Assembly: GCA_902517275.1 (NCBI GenBank)
Contig: CABYBQ010000007.1
Coordinates: 1-45,250, forward strand
Reading direction: 5' to 3'
DNA from: an uncultured SAR116 cluster alpha proteobacterium
GTDB lineage: Bacteria > Pseudomonadota > Alphaproteobacteria > Puniceispirillales > Marisalimonadaceae
DNA length: 45,250 bases
Each line of letters begins with the position of its first letter. Position 1 is the stretch's first letter. Position numbers and translations under genes: made by a program. This document shows positions 32,923 to 42,394 of this stretch, piece by piece. The notes beneath the pieces were generated by a model. The model was not told where the DNA came from, made no database searches, and was given only the letters and a program-made list of their open reading frames with translations.

Positions 32923-35243
32923 GTTAGCTCTGGTGTATCTTTACTTTTAAATTTAGACCCTATGATTTTCTTTTTTTTATCTTTATTACCTAAACCTTCT
33001 GTTTTAAGAATTAACTTATCTTTTGATAAATCTACATTAACAATACCACCATCAACTAATCTTCCAAACAATAGTTCTTCAGCCAACGGCTTTTTGATAT
33101 GTTCTTGGATAACTCTTCCTAGAGGTCTGGCACCAAATGTTTTATCATAACCCTTTGTTGCTAACCAATCTCGAGCTTTGTCCGTTAATACGACTGAAAC
33201 ACCTTTTTCAGATAATTGTACTTCTAGTTGCATAATAAATTTATCAACAACCATTCTAACAACTTCTAAAGGTAAATATCCAAACGGGATTATTGCATCT
33301 AGTCTGTTCCTAAATTCGGGTGCAAAAAGTTTTTCGATAGCCTCACCATCAGCACCTTCACGACTTTCTTGTTTGAAACCAATTGCTGCTTTTGATAATT
33401 CTTGTGCACCAGCATTAGTAGTCATAATTAGGATTGTATTTCTAAAATCTATAGACTTACCATTATTATCCGTTAGTTTACCATGATCCATAACTTGCAA
33501 AAGTAAATTAAACAGATCAGGGTGCGCTTTCTCAATTTCATCTAATAATAGTACCGAATGAGGATTCTGGTCAATCGCGTCAGTTAAAAGACCACCTTGA
33601 TCGAACCCTACATAACCTGGGGGAGCACCTATCAATCTAGAAACAGTGTGTCTTTCCATATATTCTGACATGTCAAATCTGATAAGTTTTACACCTGTGG
33701 CTTCAGCCAATTGCTTTGCGACTTCAGTTTTACCAACACCTGTTGGGCCAGAGAACAAGTAACAACCAATAGGCTTCTCACCTTCTCTTAAACCTGCCCT
33801 AGACAATTTAATGCTAGAAACCAATTCCGTAACTGCTTTATCTTGTCCATACACCATTCTTTTTAAATCATCTTGTAACTTAGAAAGTGCTTTTCTATCG
33901 TCTGTTGAGACGTTTCTAGGAGGAATTCTTGCAATTAATGCAACAGTTTCTTCTATTTCAGCCTTCCCTATAATACGCTTACGTTTAGATTTATTTTTCA
34001 GCATTTGTGCTGCTGCTGTTTCATCTATAACATCTATAGCCTTATCAGGTAATTTTCTGTCATTTATATACCTAGCAGATAATTCAACTGCCGTTTTGAT
34101 AGCTATATTTGTGAATTTTAACTTATGATGTTCTTCATAACGGGATTTAAGTCCCATTAAAATTTTTACTGTGTCATCAACATTTGGTTCTGCAACATCT
34201 ATTTTTTGAAAACGCCTAACTAATGCTCTGTCTTTATCAAAATAACCTCTATATTCTTTATATGTAGTTGATCCTATACATTTTAATCCACCATTTTGAA
34301 GTGCTGGCTTTAGTAAGTTAGAGGCATCCATAGCACCACCACTGGTAGCACCAGCACCAATTATAGTATGTATTTCATCAATAAATAGAATTGCATTTTC
34401 ATTAGATTCAATTTCTTTCATAACAGCTTTTAGACGCTCCTCAAAATCGCCTCTATATCTAGTTCCTGCAAGCAATGCACCCATATCTAGAGCGTATATT
34501 TCAGAATTTAGTAAAACTTCTGGTACATTTCCTTTTACAACTCTATCAGCCAAACCCTCAGCAATAGCAGTTTTACCAACTCCAGGGTCACCAACCAACA
34601 AAGGATTATTTTTGGTTCTTCTACATAAAACTTGAATAGTTCTATCTAGCTCAGATTGTCTTCCTATTAAAGGATCAATCTTTCCTTCTGCTGCCTTCTC
34701 ATTTAAATTTACAGCATATTTATCTAAAGCTTTTTCAGATTTTTTGTTTTCTGTATCTTCTACATCACCTTCAGCACCAGAAGGCGAAGTAGATTTTGAG
34801 TAATTTGGATCTTTTGCTAGACCGTGACTAATAAAACTAACCGCGTCAAGACGTTTCATATCTTGTTTTTGTAGCAAATAAACTGCATAACAATCTCTTT
34901 CAGAGAACATTGCTACTAAGATATTGGCACCAGTTGCTTCGGTTCTGCCGGACGATTGAGTATGTATTACAGCTCTTTGTACAACTCTTTGAAACCCAGC
35001 TGTAGGCTGGGTATCAGTTTCAGAATCTGAGGTAATAATTGCCTTCAAATCTTCTTTTAGATATTTATTTATATCTTCACCTAAAGTTTTTACATTGACT
35101 GAACAGGCTTTTAAAACCTCAATAGCGTCTTGATCCTCTAATAAAGCAAAAAGTAAATGTTCTAATGTAGCAAATTCGTGCTTTAACGAAGATGCATTTG
35201 TCATTGCTCGTCTTAAAGTTTCTTCTAAGGATTTAGATAGCAT
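32919..35243 (-). CDS. clpA: ATP-dependent Clp protease ATP-binding subunit ClpA
   Basis: 774 residues. Two N-terminal Clp_N repeats (MLSKSLEETLRRAMTNAS), then D1 with Walker A GDPGVGKTAIAEG and Walker B LFIDEIHT, and D2 with GPTGVGKTEVAKQ and LLLDEIEKAHPD. D1 pore loop GTRYRGDFEE; C-terminal D2-small domain ARPLGRVIQEHIKKPLAEELL. It unfolds substrates for ClpP. It sits 2 bases after clpS, the standard clpS-clpA operon. A Ser/Glu/Asp-rich linker at about 150-175 separates the N domain. Confidence 0.98.
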   Translation of the reverse strand: MLSKSLEETLRRAMTNASSLKHEFATLEHLLFALLEDQDAIEVLKACSVNVKTLGEDINKYLKEDLKAIITSDSETDTQPTAGFQRVVQRAVIHTQSSGRTEATGANILVAMFSERDCYAVYLLQKQDMKRLDAVSFISHGLAKDPNYSKSTSPSGAEGDVEDTENKKSEKALDKYAVNLNEKAAEGKIDPLIGRQSELDRTIQVLCRRTKNNPLLVGDPGVGKTAIAEGLADRVVKGNVPEVLLNSEIYALDMGALLAGTRYRGDFEERLKAVMKEIESNENAILFIDEIHTIIGAGATSGGAMDASNLLKPALQNGGLKCIGSTTYKEYRGYFDKDRALVRRFQKIDVAEPNVDDTVKILMGLKSRYEEHHKLKFTNIAIKTAVELSARYINDRKLPDKAIDVIDETAAAQMLKNKSKRKRIIGKAEIEETVALIARIPPRNVSTDDRKALSKLQDDLKRMVYGQDKAVTELVSSIKLSRAGLREGEKPIGCYLFSGPTGVGKTEVAKQLAEATGVKLIRFDMSEYMERHTVSRLIGAPPGYVGFDQGGLLTDAIDQNPHSVLLLDEIEKAHPDLFNLLLQVMDHGKLTDNNGKSIDFRNTILIMTTNAGAQELSKAAIGFKQESREGADGEAIEKLFAPEFRNRLDAIIPFGYLPLEVVRMVVDKFIMQLEVQLSEKGVSVVLTDKARDWLATKGYDKTFGARPLGRVIQEHIKKPLAEELLFGRLVDGGIVNVDLSKDKLILKTEGLGNKDKKKKIIGSKFKSKDTPELT

Positions 35244-35245
35244 TA

Positions 35246-35626
35246 TTATTCCTTCTCTAACTGTACTTGTAAAGGATGCTCATATTTACGGGCATAATTC
35301 ATTACTTGCATTGCTTTTGTTTCTGCTAAATCATATGTATAAATTCCACAAATACCAACCCCACGTTGGTGAACATGAAGCATAATTTGTGTTGCTTCTT
35401 CTCTATTTTTTTGAAAAAATTTTTCTAAAACTTCAATCACAAATTCCATTGGCGTATAGTCGTCATTCATCATCAATACCCTGTAAAGCGATGGAATTTT
35501 TGTTTTTGGCTTTGTAGCCAATTTTGTATTTCCATCAATCTCATCATTATCTTTACTCATAACTGATGATGGCATAGTTATCATGTTATGCTCTATGTGA
35601 AATTTTAATTCTTTATTGCTATTCAA
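35246..35626 (-). CDS. clpS: ATP-dependent Clp protease adaptor ClpS
   Basis: 126 residues with a charged, flexible N-terminal extension of about 45 residues before the core [25 protein letters not shown]. The NDDYT motif and [23 protein letters not shown] form the N-degron-binding site and ClpA contact. It presents N-end rule substrates, including those tagged by Aat (gene at 25746-26426), to ClpAP. Starts divergent from the carboxypeptidase gene. Confidence 0.96.
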   Translation of the reverse strand: MNSNKELKFHIEHNMITMPSSVMSKDNDEIDGNTKLATKPKTKIPSLYRVLMMNDDYTPMEFVIEVLEKFFQKNREEATQIMLHVHQRGVGICGIYTYDLAETKAMQVMNYARKYEHPLQVQLEKE

Positions 35627-35936
35627 TGTCTTTGGACTTTCAGATTAATAGATATATTACATTAATAATATAATAACGATATTAACGTTCAACAAGTTTA
35701 AGTTAATAATTTTTTTAATATATTCTTCCATAATTATTGCTTGTATTTTATACTAAATATAGTGTTTTGTTAAAAAAGTAATCTAAATGATGTGTATTTT
35801 ATTTAGTTTAGATTATACTTTTTTAATATTTATGCTAAAGAACATTATTAAATTTTATCTTTAGATATAAAGTTTGTTTAGAAATTATATTAATATGGTT
35901 AATATCCATAAAATCTTATCATACAAAAAAGACAAT
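35627..35936. other. Divergent intergenic region between clpS and the D,D-carboxypeptidase gene
   Basis: About 310 very AT-rich bases. Promoters for both genes must lie here, but I see no convincing -35/-10 pair, palindrome or ORF. The open frame of the carboxypeptidase extends back to a TTG at 35874, judged less likely than ATG 35937. Confidence 0.35.
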
Positions 35937-37148
35937 ATGTCTTATTTAAAAAAGCTAAAGTTGATTTATATATTTATTTTAACTTCTCTAATTTTTTTAT
36001 CTACTGCTAATGCTAAATATGCTTCTTTTGTTATAAATGAAAACACTAAACGTATTTACCATAATACCAATGCTGATACGCGAAATTATCCAGCTTCTTT
36101 AACAAAAATCATGACTTTATATATGATATTTGATGCGCTAAAATCTAAAAAAGTCTCTATGAACACTAAATTTAAAATTTCTAAACGTGCAACAAAACAA
36201 CCACCTTCTAAATTAAACCTTGCTGCAGGCTCTAAAATTACCGTTAAAAATGCGATTTTGGCTTTGATCACTAAATCAGCAAATGATGTAGCTACAGTTG
36301 TAGCAGAAAACCTAGGAAAATCTGAAAGAAATTTTGCTAAACTAATGACTAAGAAAGCCAAAAAGCTAGGTATGAATCGTACAATATTTAAAAATGCGTC
36401 AGGCTTACCTAATAGGGGCCAATTATCTACTGCAAGAGATATGGCAACTCTCGGTATGGCCATTAGGAAAAATCATCCTAATTTATTTAAATTATTTAAA
36501 ACTAAATCTTTTGTTTATAAAGGCATTAAATATACCAACCATAATAATTTATTGGGTAGTTACTCTGGTACTGACGGTATCAAGACAGGTTATACTAATG
36601 CTTCTGGCTTTAATCTTGTTGCTTCAGTAGAAAGAAACGGTCAAAGAATTATCGGTGTTGTTTTTGGTGGTAAAAAAGCAAGGTCACGCGACAAACATAT
36701 GATTAAATTACTTAATAAATACTTTAAAACAGTTCCTTCTAAACCTCTTGTTAGAATAGCAAAACCGTCAGAACTTCCTAAAAATCGTCCTAAACTTGCT
36801 ATTGTAGATAAAAATGTAAAAAGTTTTAGTACACCTTCTAAAGTTATCAATCTTTCATCGTCCAATAGTTTACAAGATGACTGGTTTATACAAATAGGTG
36901 CTTTTAAGAATAGATTAAATGCCCATAAAGCCGCCCGTAATGCCAGAAACATTGTTCCAGAACAACTTGGTAATTTGCCAGCTTCTCTAAGTAAAATAAC
37001 TAAAACTAACGACGAAAATAAAAAATTAGAATATCTATGGAGAGTTAGATTTATTGAATTGGCCGAATACCAGGCACGTTCAGTTTGTGCAGAGCTATGG
37101 ACTTCAGGTCTAAGTTGTATTCCTCTTCCTTCAAATAACAAATCTTAG
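35937..37148 (+). CDS. D-alanyl-D-alanine carboxypeptidase (PBP5/6 family) with SPOR domain
   Basis: 403 residues from ATG 35937, which places the signal peptide (LIYIFILTSLIFLSTANA) at the N-terminus; in-frame ATG 35895 is an alternative. Serine-peptidase motifs: SxxK Ser54-Lys57 (PASLTKIM), SxN in KSANDVATV, KTG in GIKTGYTNASGFN. The C-terminal part after about residue 310 has a SPOR domain (DDWFIQIGAFKNRLNAHKAARNA), which binds denuded septal glycan. It trims pentapeptides in the periplasm. No obvious C-terminal amphipathic membrane anchor, so septal binding by SPOR may replace it. Confidence 0.94.
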   Translation: MSYLKKLKLIYIFILTSLIFLSTANAKYASFVINENTKRIYHNTNADTRNYPASLTKIMTLYMIFDALKSKKVSMNTKFKISKRATKQPPSKLNLAAGSKITVKNAILALITKSANDVATVVAENLGKSERNFAKLMTKKAKKLGMNRTIFKNASGLPNRGQLSTARDMATLGMAIRKNHPNLFKLFKTKSFVYKGIKYTNHNNLLGSYSGTDGIKTGYTNASGFNLVASVERNGQRIIGVVFGGKKARSRDKHMIKLLNKYFKTVPSKPLVRIAKPSELPKNRPKLAIVDKNVKSFSTPSKVINLSSSNSLQDDWFIQIGAFKNRLNAHKAARNARNIVPEQLGNLPASLSKITKTNDENKKLEYLWRVRFIELAEYQARSVCAELWTSGLSCIPLPSNNKS

Positions 37149-37161
37149 TATTACCATTATT

Positions 37162-38484
37162 CTATGATACTTTTAATATATCATTCCAATTGGTAGTATA
37201 GAAAGGGGATTTGTAACCAGACCGCATTCTCCATTTGTCTTCTTCTTTTTTTTCTCTTCTTCGTTGCTTTATAATTCCTTGAGAACCATAAAATATTGTC
37301 ATTTTTCCCATTTTAGCATTTATGCCATCTAAAATTTTCATATGAATGTCGGATTGACTAGCATTTATCTTTTCATTTTTGTTATATGTGAATAAGTTAC
37401 TCTGGATGATATAATCTTTATTTATAAAATCTTTTTTCCTTTGTTTTAGATCAAGTAATATAACTCCAATTTTTTTGTAATTATAATTTGGACGATAAAG
37501 ACTTTCTAATAACTTGAATGCTTGTTGAATTATGACAGCTGTATTATTAGTCAAATCATTAAAAATTAATGTTGCGCTATTGTTATATTGTAAATCTTTT
37601 TTTCTAAAACGATTAGTATTAATAAAAACACAAATTTCTCCACATAAACAGCCTTGATGCCTAAGTTTCTCTGCTGCTCTTGCTACATGATTTGCCAGTG
37701 CTTCTTTTAGATTATATTTATCATTAATCATTTTGCCAAAAGATCTAGAAACTGTAATAGATTTTTTATTCACTACCTCTTCTAAAGCAAGACAAGAATT
37801 TCCTCTTAACTCATAAACAATACGTTCACCAACAACTGAAATTGACTTTCTTATCTTACAAGGATCTGATTGTTGTAATTGAAGAGGATTATTAATTCCT
37901 ATAGACTTCAAACGGTTAGCCCAACCTTTTGATATTCCCCAAATATCTTCTAACTGAAGATCATTTAATATATTAGTCAATTGATTTGATATCGTTAAAA
38001 TATAAATACCGTTAGACGAATGTTTCTTAGCCATCTTATTTGCTAATTTTGCTAATGTTTTAGTAGGACCTACTCCAATTGAAACAGGTATACCCGTCCA
38101 TTGATAAACAGATTGTCTAATTGTAAACATTTCATCCAATAAAGTTTTATTATTAAATTTTTTTAAACTAAGAAAGGCTTCGTCAATAGAATATATTTCC
38201 ATATCAGGTACAAAATAATTTAGTGAATTCATTACTCGAGAAGACATATCTCCATACAAAGTATAGTTTGAAGAATATACCAAAATCTTATTTTGCTTTA
38301 TCAGTGTCTTATATAAGTGTAATGGAGCACCCATGGGTATACCTAGAGTTTTTGCTTCATTAGATCTGGCAATAACACAGCCATCATTATTGGATAATAC
38401 TACGACAGGCTTATCTCTCAACGATGGATTGAATACTCGCTCACAGGAAACATAAAAATTATTACAATCAACTAATCCATACAT
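37162..38484 (-). CDS. umuC: DNA polymerase V catalytic subunit UmuC
   Basis: 440 residues, Y-family polymerase. Catalytic acids in [18 protein letters not shown] and [28 protein letters not shown] and the helix-hairpin-helix region [20 protein letters not shown] follow. The C-terminal UmuC-specific region (after about 330) has many Lys and a clamp-binding candidate QSNLF. It copies damaged DNA with UmuD'. The umuD stop is 1 base away, so translation is coupled, and expression should follow the SOS box at umuD. umuDC is uncommon in alphaproteobacteria, most of which use ImuAB-DnaE2, so acquisition by transfer is plausible. Confidence 0.96.
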   Translation of the reverse strand: MYGLVDCNNFYVSCERVFNPSLRDKPVVVLSNNDGCVIARSNEAKTLGIPMGAPLHLYKTLIKQNKILVYSSNYTLYGDMSSRVMNSLNYFVPDMEIYSIDEAFLSLKKFNNKTLLDEMFTIRQSVYQWTGIPVSIGVGPTKTLAKLANKMAKKHSSNGIYILTISNQLTNILNDLQLEDIWGISKGWANRLKSIGINNPLQLQQSDPCKIRKSISVVGERIVYELRGNSCLALEEVVNKKSITVSRSFGKMINDKYNLKEALANHVARAAEKLRHQGCLCGEICVFINTNRFRKKDLQYNNSATLIFNDLTNNTAVIIQQAFKLLESLYRPNYNYKKIGVILLDLKQRKKDFINKDYIIQSNLFTYNKNEKINASQSDIHMKILDGINAKMGKMTIFYGSQGIIKQRRREKKEEDKWRMRSGYKSPFYTTNWNDILKVS

Positions 38485-38485
38485 A

Positions 38486-38995
38486 TCATAAAAAATGAAC
38501 CGAGCTTGTAACTACTCCCCAAATTTCCATGTTCATATGATCTTGGATTTCAATTGGTTTGTATAAGTCATTTTCTGGCATCAATATTATTTTACCAGAA
38601 CGCTTATATAATCTTTTAACAGTCATTTGCCCGTCTAAAACAGCAATAATTACTTTTCCATGTGCTGGTTTAATACTTCTATCCACAACCAGAATATCAT
38701 TATCATTGATACCAGCATTAATCATTGAGTCACCGTTAACACGAACAAAAAAGGTTGCCGCTGGACGTTTAATTAAATAACTGTTTAAATCTAAACTTTT
38801 TTCTAAGTTATCATCTGCAGGAGAAGGAAAACCCGCCGAAACTTTAGAGCTATAAAGAGGAAAAGTTTGAGAACGATTTAGGCACGGCTTAAATACTTCT
38901 AGTTTATTAGGAGTTTTATAGTGTCCATTTTGGGCTAGGATTTTTTTAGTTACTTCTAAATTCATCATTTTTAATTCCAGACATTTTTTGTTCAT
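38486..38995 (-). CDS. umuD: UmuD, S24 family self-cleaving SOS protein
   Basis: 169 residues from ATG 38995, with AGGAG just upstream. Cleavage site Ala54-Gly55 in [14 protein letters not shown] (E. coli uses Cys-Gly), nucleophile Ser90 in GDSMI, general base Lys127 in DGQMTVKRL. The N-terminal extension before the cleavage site is about 28 residues longer than in E. coli UmuD; a second start at ATG 38965 would shorten it by 10. RecA filaments trigger cleavage to UmuD', which joins UmuC as Pol V. No helix-turn-helix, so it is not LexA. Confidence 0.94.
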   Translation of the reverse strand: MNKKCLELKMMNLEVTKKILAQNGHYKTPNKLEVFKPCLNRSQTFPLYSSKVSAGFPSPADDNLEKSLDLNSYLIKRPAATFFVRVNGDSMINAGINDNDILVVDRSIKPAHGKVIIAVLDGQMTVKRLYKRSGKIILMPENDLYKPIEIQDHMNMEIWGVVTSSVHFL

Positions 38996-39004
38996 GTTTT
39001 GTTC
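38990..39004 (-). promoter_or_regulatory. LexA-type SOS box overlapping the umuD start codon
   Basis: GTTC at 38990-38993, seven bases, GTTC at 39001-39004: a perfect match to the alphaproteobacterial LexA operator GTTC-N7-GTTC (GAAC-N7-GAAC on the coding strand). It covers the ATG at 38993-38995 and the end of the ribosome binding region. By chance such a match within 50 bases of a start is rare in AT-rich DNA. Confidence 0.8.
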
Positions 39005-39082
39005 TCCTATAAAATTAACTAAGAGTCAAGTCTTAAAAAAATGTTGAAGTATTGAAATATGATTACAACAGAATTGAACAAA

Positions 39083-40693
39083 TTAATGAGTTTTTCCAAA
39101 AACTCCTGGTTTCACGCCATAGTCAACAGCCAAACCGTAACTAGGATCGTCATCAGCATCTACGACTAACTGACCAGCCTTCCTTAGTAAGGAATGACAG
39201 TCTGTTGACAGATGTCTCAATTGTAACTGTTTCTTTCTTTTTCTATATTTAACAGCAAGATCCTCTATTGCTTGTAACGCTGACTGATCTACGACACGAC
39301 TATTGATAAAATCAACAACTACGATGTCAGTATCGCTTTCTATATTGAATATTTCTGAAAAGCCTTGGACAGATCCAAAAAACAAAGGACCCTCTATATA
39401 ATAAATTGTGTTACCATTATCATCTATTGCAACATTACCTGTTATTCGAATTGCGTTATTCCAAGCGTAGGCAAGAGCCGAAACAATAACTCCACATATA
39501 ACAGCAATTGCCAAATCGTAGATAACAGTAATGGCAGTTACAATTATCATAACGACCACATCTGTTCTTGGAATACGTTTAATAACCAAAATACTCTGCC
39601 AAGCAAAAGTACCAATGACTACCATAAACATGACACCAACTAACGCTGCTAAGGGAATTTTCTCGATAAAAGAAGATCCAATTACAATGAATAAGAGTAA
39701 AAACAAAGATGCCGTAATACCAGATATTCTTGTACGGCCACCAGATTTTACATTAATCATTGATTGGCCAATCATTGCACAACCACCCATACCACTAAAA
39801 AAACCAGTTACCATATTAGCAATACCTTGAGCAACACACTCCTGAGATGCCCCTCCAATTTTTCCAGTAATATCACCCACTAAATTGAGCGTTAATAAAC
39901 TCTCAATCAAACCGATTGTTGCTAAAATCAAGGCATATGGAAGTATTATTAAAAGAGTGTCGGCATTAAGAGGAACTGATGGAATATGAAATGTTGGTAA
40001 CCCTCCTTTTATGGAAGCAAGATCACCCACACGAGGAACATCTATATCTAGTGATATAACAAGCATAGCTACGAAGATTATGCCTGCTAAAGGGGCTGGA
40101 ATAATAGTAGTTATTTTAGGTATCCCCCATATTACAATCATGGTAATAATTACAAGCAAAAGCATAATTAGCAAAGTTTGTCCTTCCATCCACTGTTTGT
40201 TTCCAGATAAATCTGTTATTTGAAATTGGGACATTTGAGCTAAAAAAATAACAATAGCTAAACCATTCACAAAACCAAGCATAACAGGATAAGGAACTAG
40301 TCTAATAAATTTCCCTAATCTTAAAAAAGCAGCGGTAATTTGAAAGATTCCCATTAATACAACCGTAGCAAATAAGTACTCAACACCGTGTATAGAAACT
40401 AAAGCAACCATAACAACCGCTAATGCACCTGTTGCACCGGAAATCATACCGGGCCTCCCTCCAATTAAAGCCGTAATTAATCCAACTATAAAAGCCGCGT
40501 ATAAGCCTACTAAAGGATGAACTCCAGCGACAAATGAAAAAGACACAGCTTCAGGTACTAATGCTAGAGCAACTGTTAAGCCTGCTAAAATTTCTGTTTT
40601 AAACTTTAATATTGATGAAAATTTTAGACTCGAAAACTGTAATTCATTATCTGATATTTTTTGGGATAATTCTTTAAAGATTTTTTGTATAAT
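39083..40693 (-). CDS. SulP family inorganic anion transporter with STAS domain
   Basis: About 536 residues. Membrane domain with SulP hallmarks ALVPEAVSFSFVAGVHPLVGLYAAF (first helix), FVNGLAIVIFLAQ, GMGGCAMIGQSMINVKSGGRTRISGI, and a C-terminal STAS domain from about ADNGNT to SLLRKAG (ISNSRVVDQSALQAIEDL core). A GTG at 40546 would cut off the first helix: homologous codons continue upstream (KFKTEILAGLTVALALVPEA). Between the upstream in-frame stop and 40546 there is no ATG, GTG or TTG, so initiation likely uses ATT 40693 or the ATA after it, with AGGAG at 40698-40702. Substrate (sulfate, bicarbonate or other anion) unknown. Confidence 0.88.
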   Translation of the reverse strand: MIQKIFKELSQKISDNELQFSSLKFSSILKFKTEILAGLTVALALVPEAVSFSFVAGVHPLVGLYAAFIVGLITALIGGRPGMISGATGALAVVMVALVSIHGVEYLFATVVLMGIFQITAAFLRLGKFIRLVPYPVMLGFVNGLAIVIFLAQMSQFQITDLSGNKQWMEGQTLLIMLLLVIITMIVIWGIPKITTIIPAPLAGIIFVAMLVISLDIDVPRVGDLASIKGGLPTFHIPSVPLNADTLLIILPYALILATIGLIESLLTLNLVGDITGKIGGASQECVAQGIANMVTGFFSGMGGCAMIGQSMINVKSGGRTRISGITASLFLLLFIVIGSSFIEKIPLAALVGVMFMVVIGTFAWQSILVIKRIPRTDVVVMIIVTAITVIYDLAIAVICGVIVSALAYAWNNAIRITGNVAIDDNGNTIYYIEGPLFFGSVQGFSEIFNIESDTDIVVVDFINSRVVDQSALQAIEDLAVKYRKRKKQLQLRHLSTDCHSLLRKAGQLVVDADDDPSYGLAVDYGVKPGVFGKTH

Positions 40694-40743
40694 GCAACTC
40701 CTAGTTTATCGGCAAAAAACAAAAGATAATATTTGTCTAAATA

Positions 40744-41004
40744 TTAACGATCTTTGAATTTTTTGAATAAATCTTCTAAATCATGGTCCACTTGCTCATC
40801 AAATCCATGTCGAGAAGAAAAGAAAGCCAAGGACATTAGACCAGAACCTAACAATATAGTAAAAAAAGCGCCCAAAAAAATTGCAATCTTACCATTATAG
40901 CTAATTGCAACGTCTGACATTTGCAACCACAGATTGATCGCAAAAAATGTTATTATTAGAAGAACACATGATGCCACAATTATTAGTAATAAAATGTTTT
41001 TCAT
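40744..41004 (-). CDS. Small membrane protein with two helices
   Basis: 86 residues. Two hydrophobic segments, NILLLIIVASCVLLIITFFAIN and IAIFLGAFFTILLGSGLMSLAFF, with a short polar loop, then an acidic-basic tail (DEQVDHDLEDLFKKFKDR) on the cytosolic side by the positive-inside rule. I recognise no named family, though small proteins of this layout are common in alphaproteobacteria. It lies between the M20 gene (42 bases) and the SulP gene (about 50 bases), all minus strand, so may be on the same transcript. Confidence 0.75.
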   Translation of the reverse strand: MKNILLLIIVASCVLLIITFFAINLWLQMSDVAISYNGKIAIFLGAFFTILLGSGLMSLAFFSSRHGFDEQVDHDLEDLFKKFKDR

Positions 41005-41046
41005 ATATGAATATATATTAGTAAACTGTAAACAAGTCTATTAATA

Positions 41047-42234
41047 TTATCTAAGAGGTAATTCTGATTTAACTAATTGCTCCCAGTATGAAATACCCAA
41101 AGGTATAATATTATCATTAAAATCGTATTTAGTATTATGAAGCATACAGCCTAACTTTCCCTCTCCCGCACCCAACCAAATATATGATCCTGGAGTTTTT
41201 TCTAACATGTAAGCAAAATCTTCTGCCCCCATAGAAGGAGCCATGTTAGTTTTTACTGAGTCTTTACCAAATAAATTGGACGAAACTTCAATTGCTTTTT
41301 CACTAGATTGAACATCATTTACCGTTACTGGATAACCTTTAATAACAGACACCTCTGCTACACATCCATAAGCTAGTGCCGTTGCATTACATATTTCTGT
41401 AAACTGTTTATGAACATTTATTCTTGTATCAGGATTAATAGTCCTAATAGTACCAATAAAATCTGCTTTTTGAGGTATAATATTAAATCCAGATCCTGCA
41501 TTAATTTGAGTTACAGAAACAACAACTGCATCAAGTGGATTTTGTTTACGTGAAACTATTTGCTGCAAGGCTTGAACAATAGCAGTGACTGCTAAAACAG
41601 GATCATTTGTTACTTGAGGCATCGCCGCATGACCACCATTTCCAATTATGGTAACTTCAAATTTATCGGCAGCAGCCATCACAGAACCTTTATGTATAGC
41701 AACAGTACCTTCATTCATACCTGGCCAATTGTGCATTCCCCACACACTATCCATAGGAAATTGTTCAAACAAACCGTCATCTATCATTGCAAGGCCACCA
41801 CCACCACCTTCTTCTGCTGGCTGGAATATGAAGTATACTGTTCCATTAAAATCATTTTTTAAGGATAATAATTTAGCTGCTCCAAGTAGCATGGCTGTAT
41901 GACCATCGTGACCACATGCATGCATGCGGCCTTCAAATTTTGATTTATAAGAAAAGTCATTTTCTTCAGTCATTGGTAAAGCATCCATGTCTGCTCTTAA
42001 ACCAATTGCCTTATTCCCTCCACCACCAAGGGTAGGGTCAAGACCCTTTAAAACCCCAATAATTCCAGTTTTTCCTAACCCCCTATGAATCTCTAAGCCA
42101 AAAGATTCTAATTTTTCTGCAACAAAATTAGATGTCCATTCCTCTTCGTATCCAAGCTCTGGATGAGCATGCAATTGTTGCCTCCATTTTTTTATTTCAG
42201 GAACAATATTTATAATTTCATTAGATATTCTCAT
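41047..42234 (-). CDS. M20 family amidohydrolase (hippurate hydrolase type)
   Basis: 395 residues from ATG 42234, which has AAGGAG 7 bases upstream; a longer frame from 42255 lacks this. Metal-site motifs: RQQLHAHPELGYEE, GLRADMDALPMTEE, MHACGHDGHTAMLLGAAKLL with Cys-His ligands, the catalytic Glu in PAEEGGGG, and the C-terminal SMGAEDFAYMLEKTPGSYIWLGAG. Family members remove acyl groups from amino acids (hippurate, N-acetyl amino acids, indole-3-acetyl conjugates). The exact substrate cannot be told from sequence. Confidence 0.94.
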   Translation of the reverse strand: MRISNEIINIVPEIKKWRQQLHAHPELGYEEEWTSNFVAEKLESFGLEIHRGLGKTGIIGVLKGLDPTLGGGGNKAIGLRADMDALPMTEENDFSYKSKFEGRMHACGHDGHTAMLLGAAKLLSLKNDFNGTVYFIFQPAEEGGGGGLAMIDDGLFEQFPMDSVWGMHNWPGMNEGTVAIHKGSVMAAADKFEVTIIGNGGHAAMPQVTNDPVLAVTAIVQALQQIVSRKQNPLDAVVVSVTQINAGSGFNIIPQKADFIGTIRTINPDTRINVHKQFTEICNATALAYGCVAEVSVIKGYPVTVNDVQSSEKAIEVSSNLFGKDSVKTNMAPSMGAEDFAYMLEKTPGSYIWLGAGEGKLGCMLHNTKYDFNDNIIPLGISYWEQLVKSELPLR

Positions 42235-42394
42235 ATAACTCTCCTTGCCAATCATTATAAATACTCTTAAAAGAAAACGTCAACTTTCTAATCATTATGC
42301 TACAATTATAAGAGTTGATATACTAATTTGATCGAATCTAATTTCAAAGTCTATAAATCATTTATTCAACAATATTTTTTGGAGTTTTACAGAT

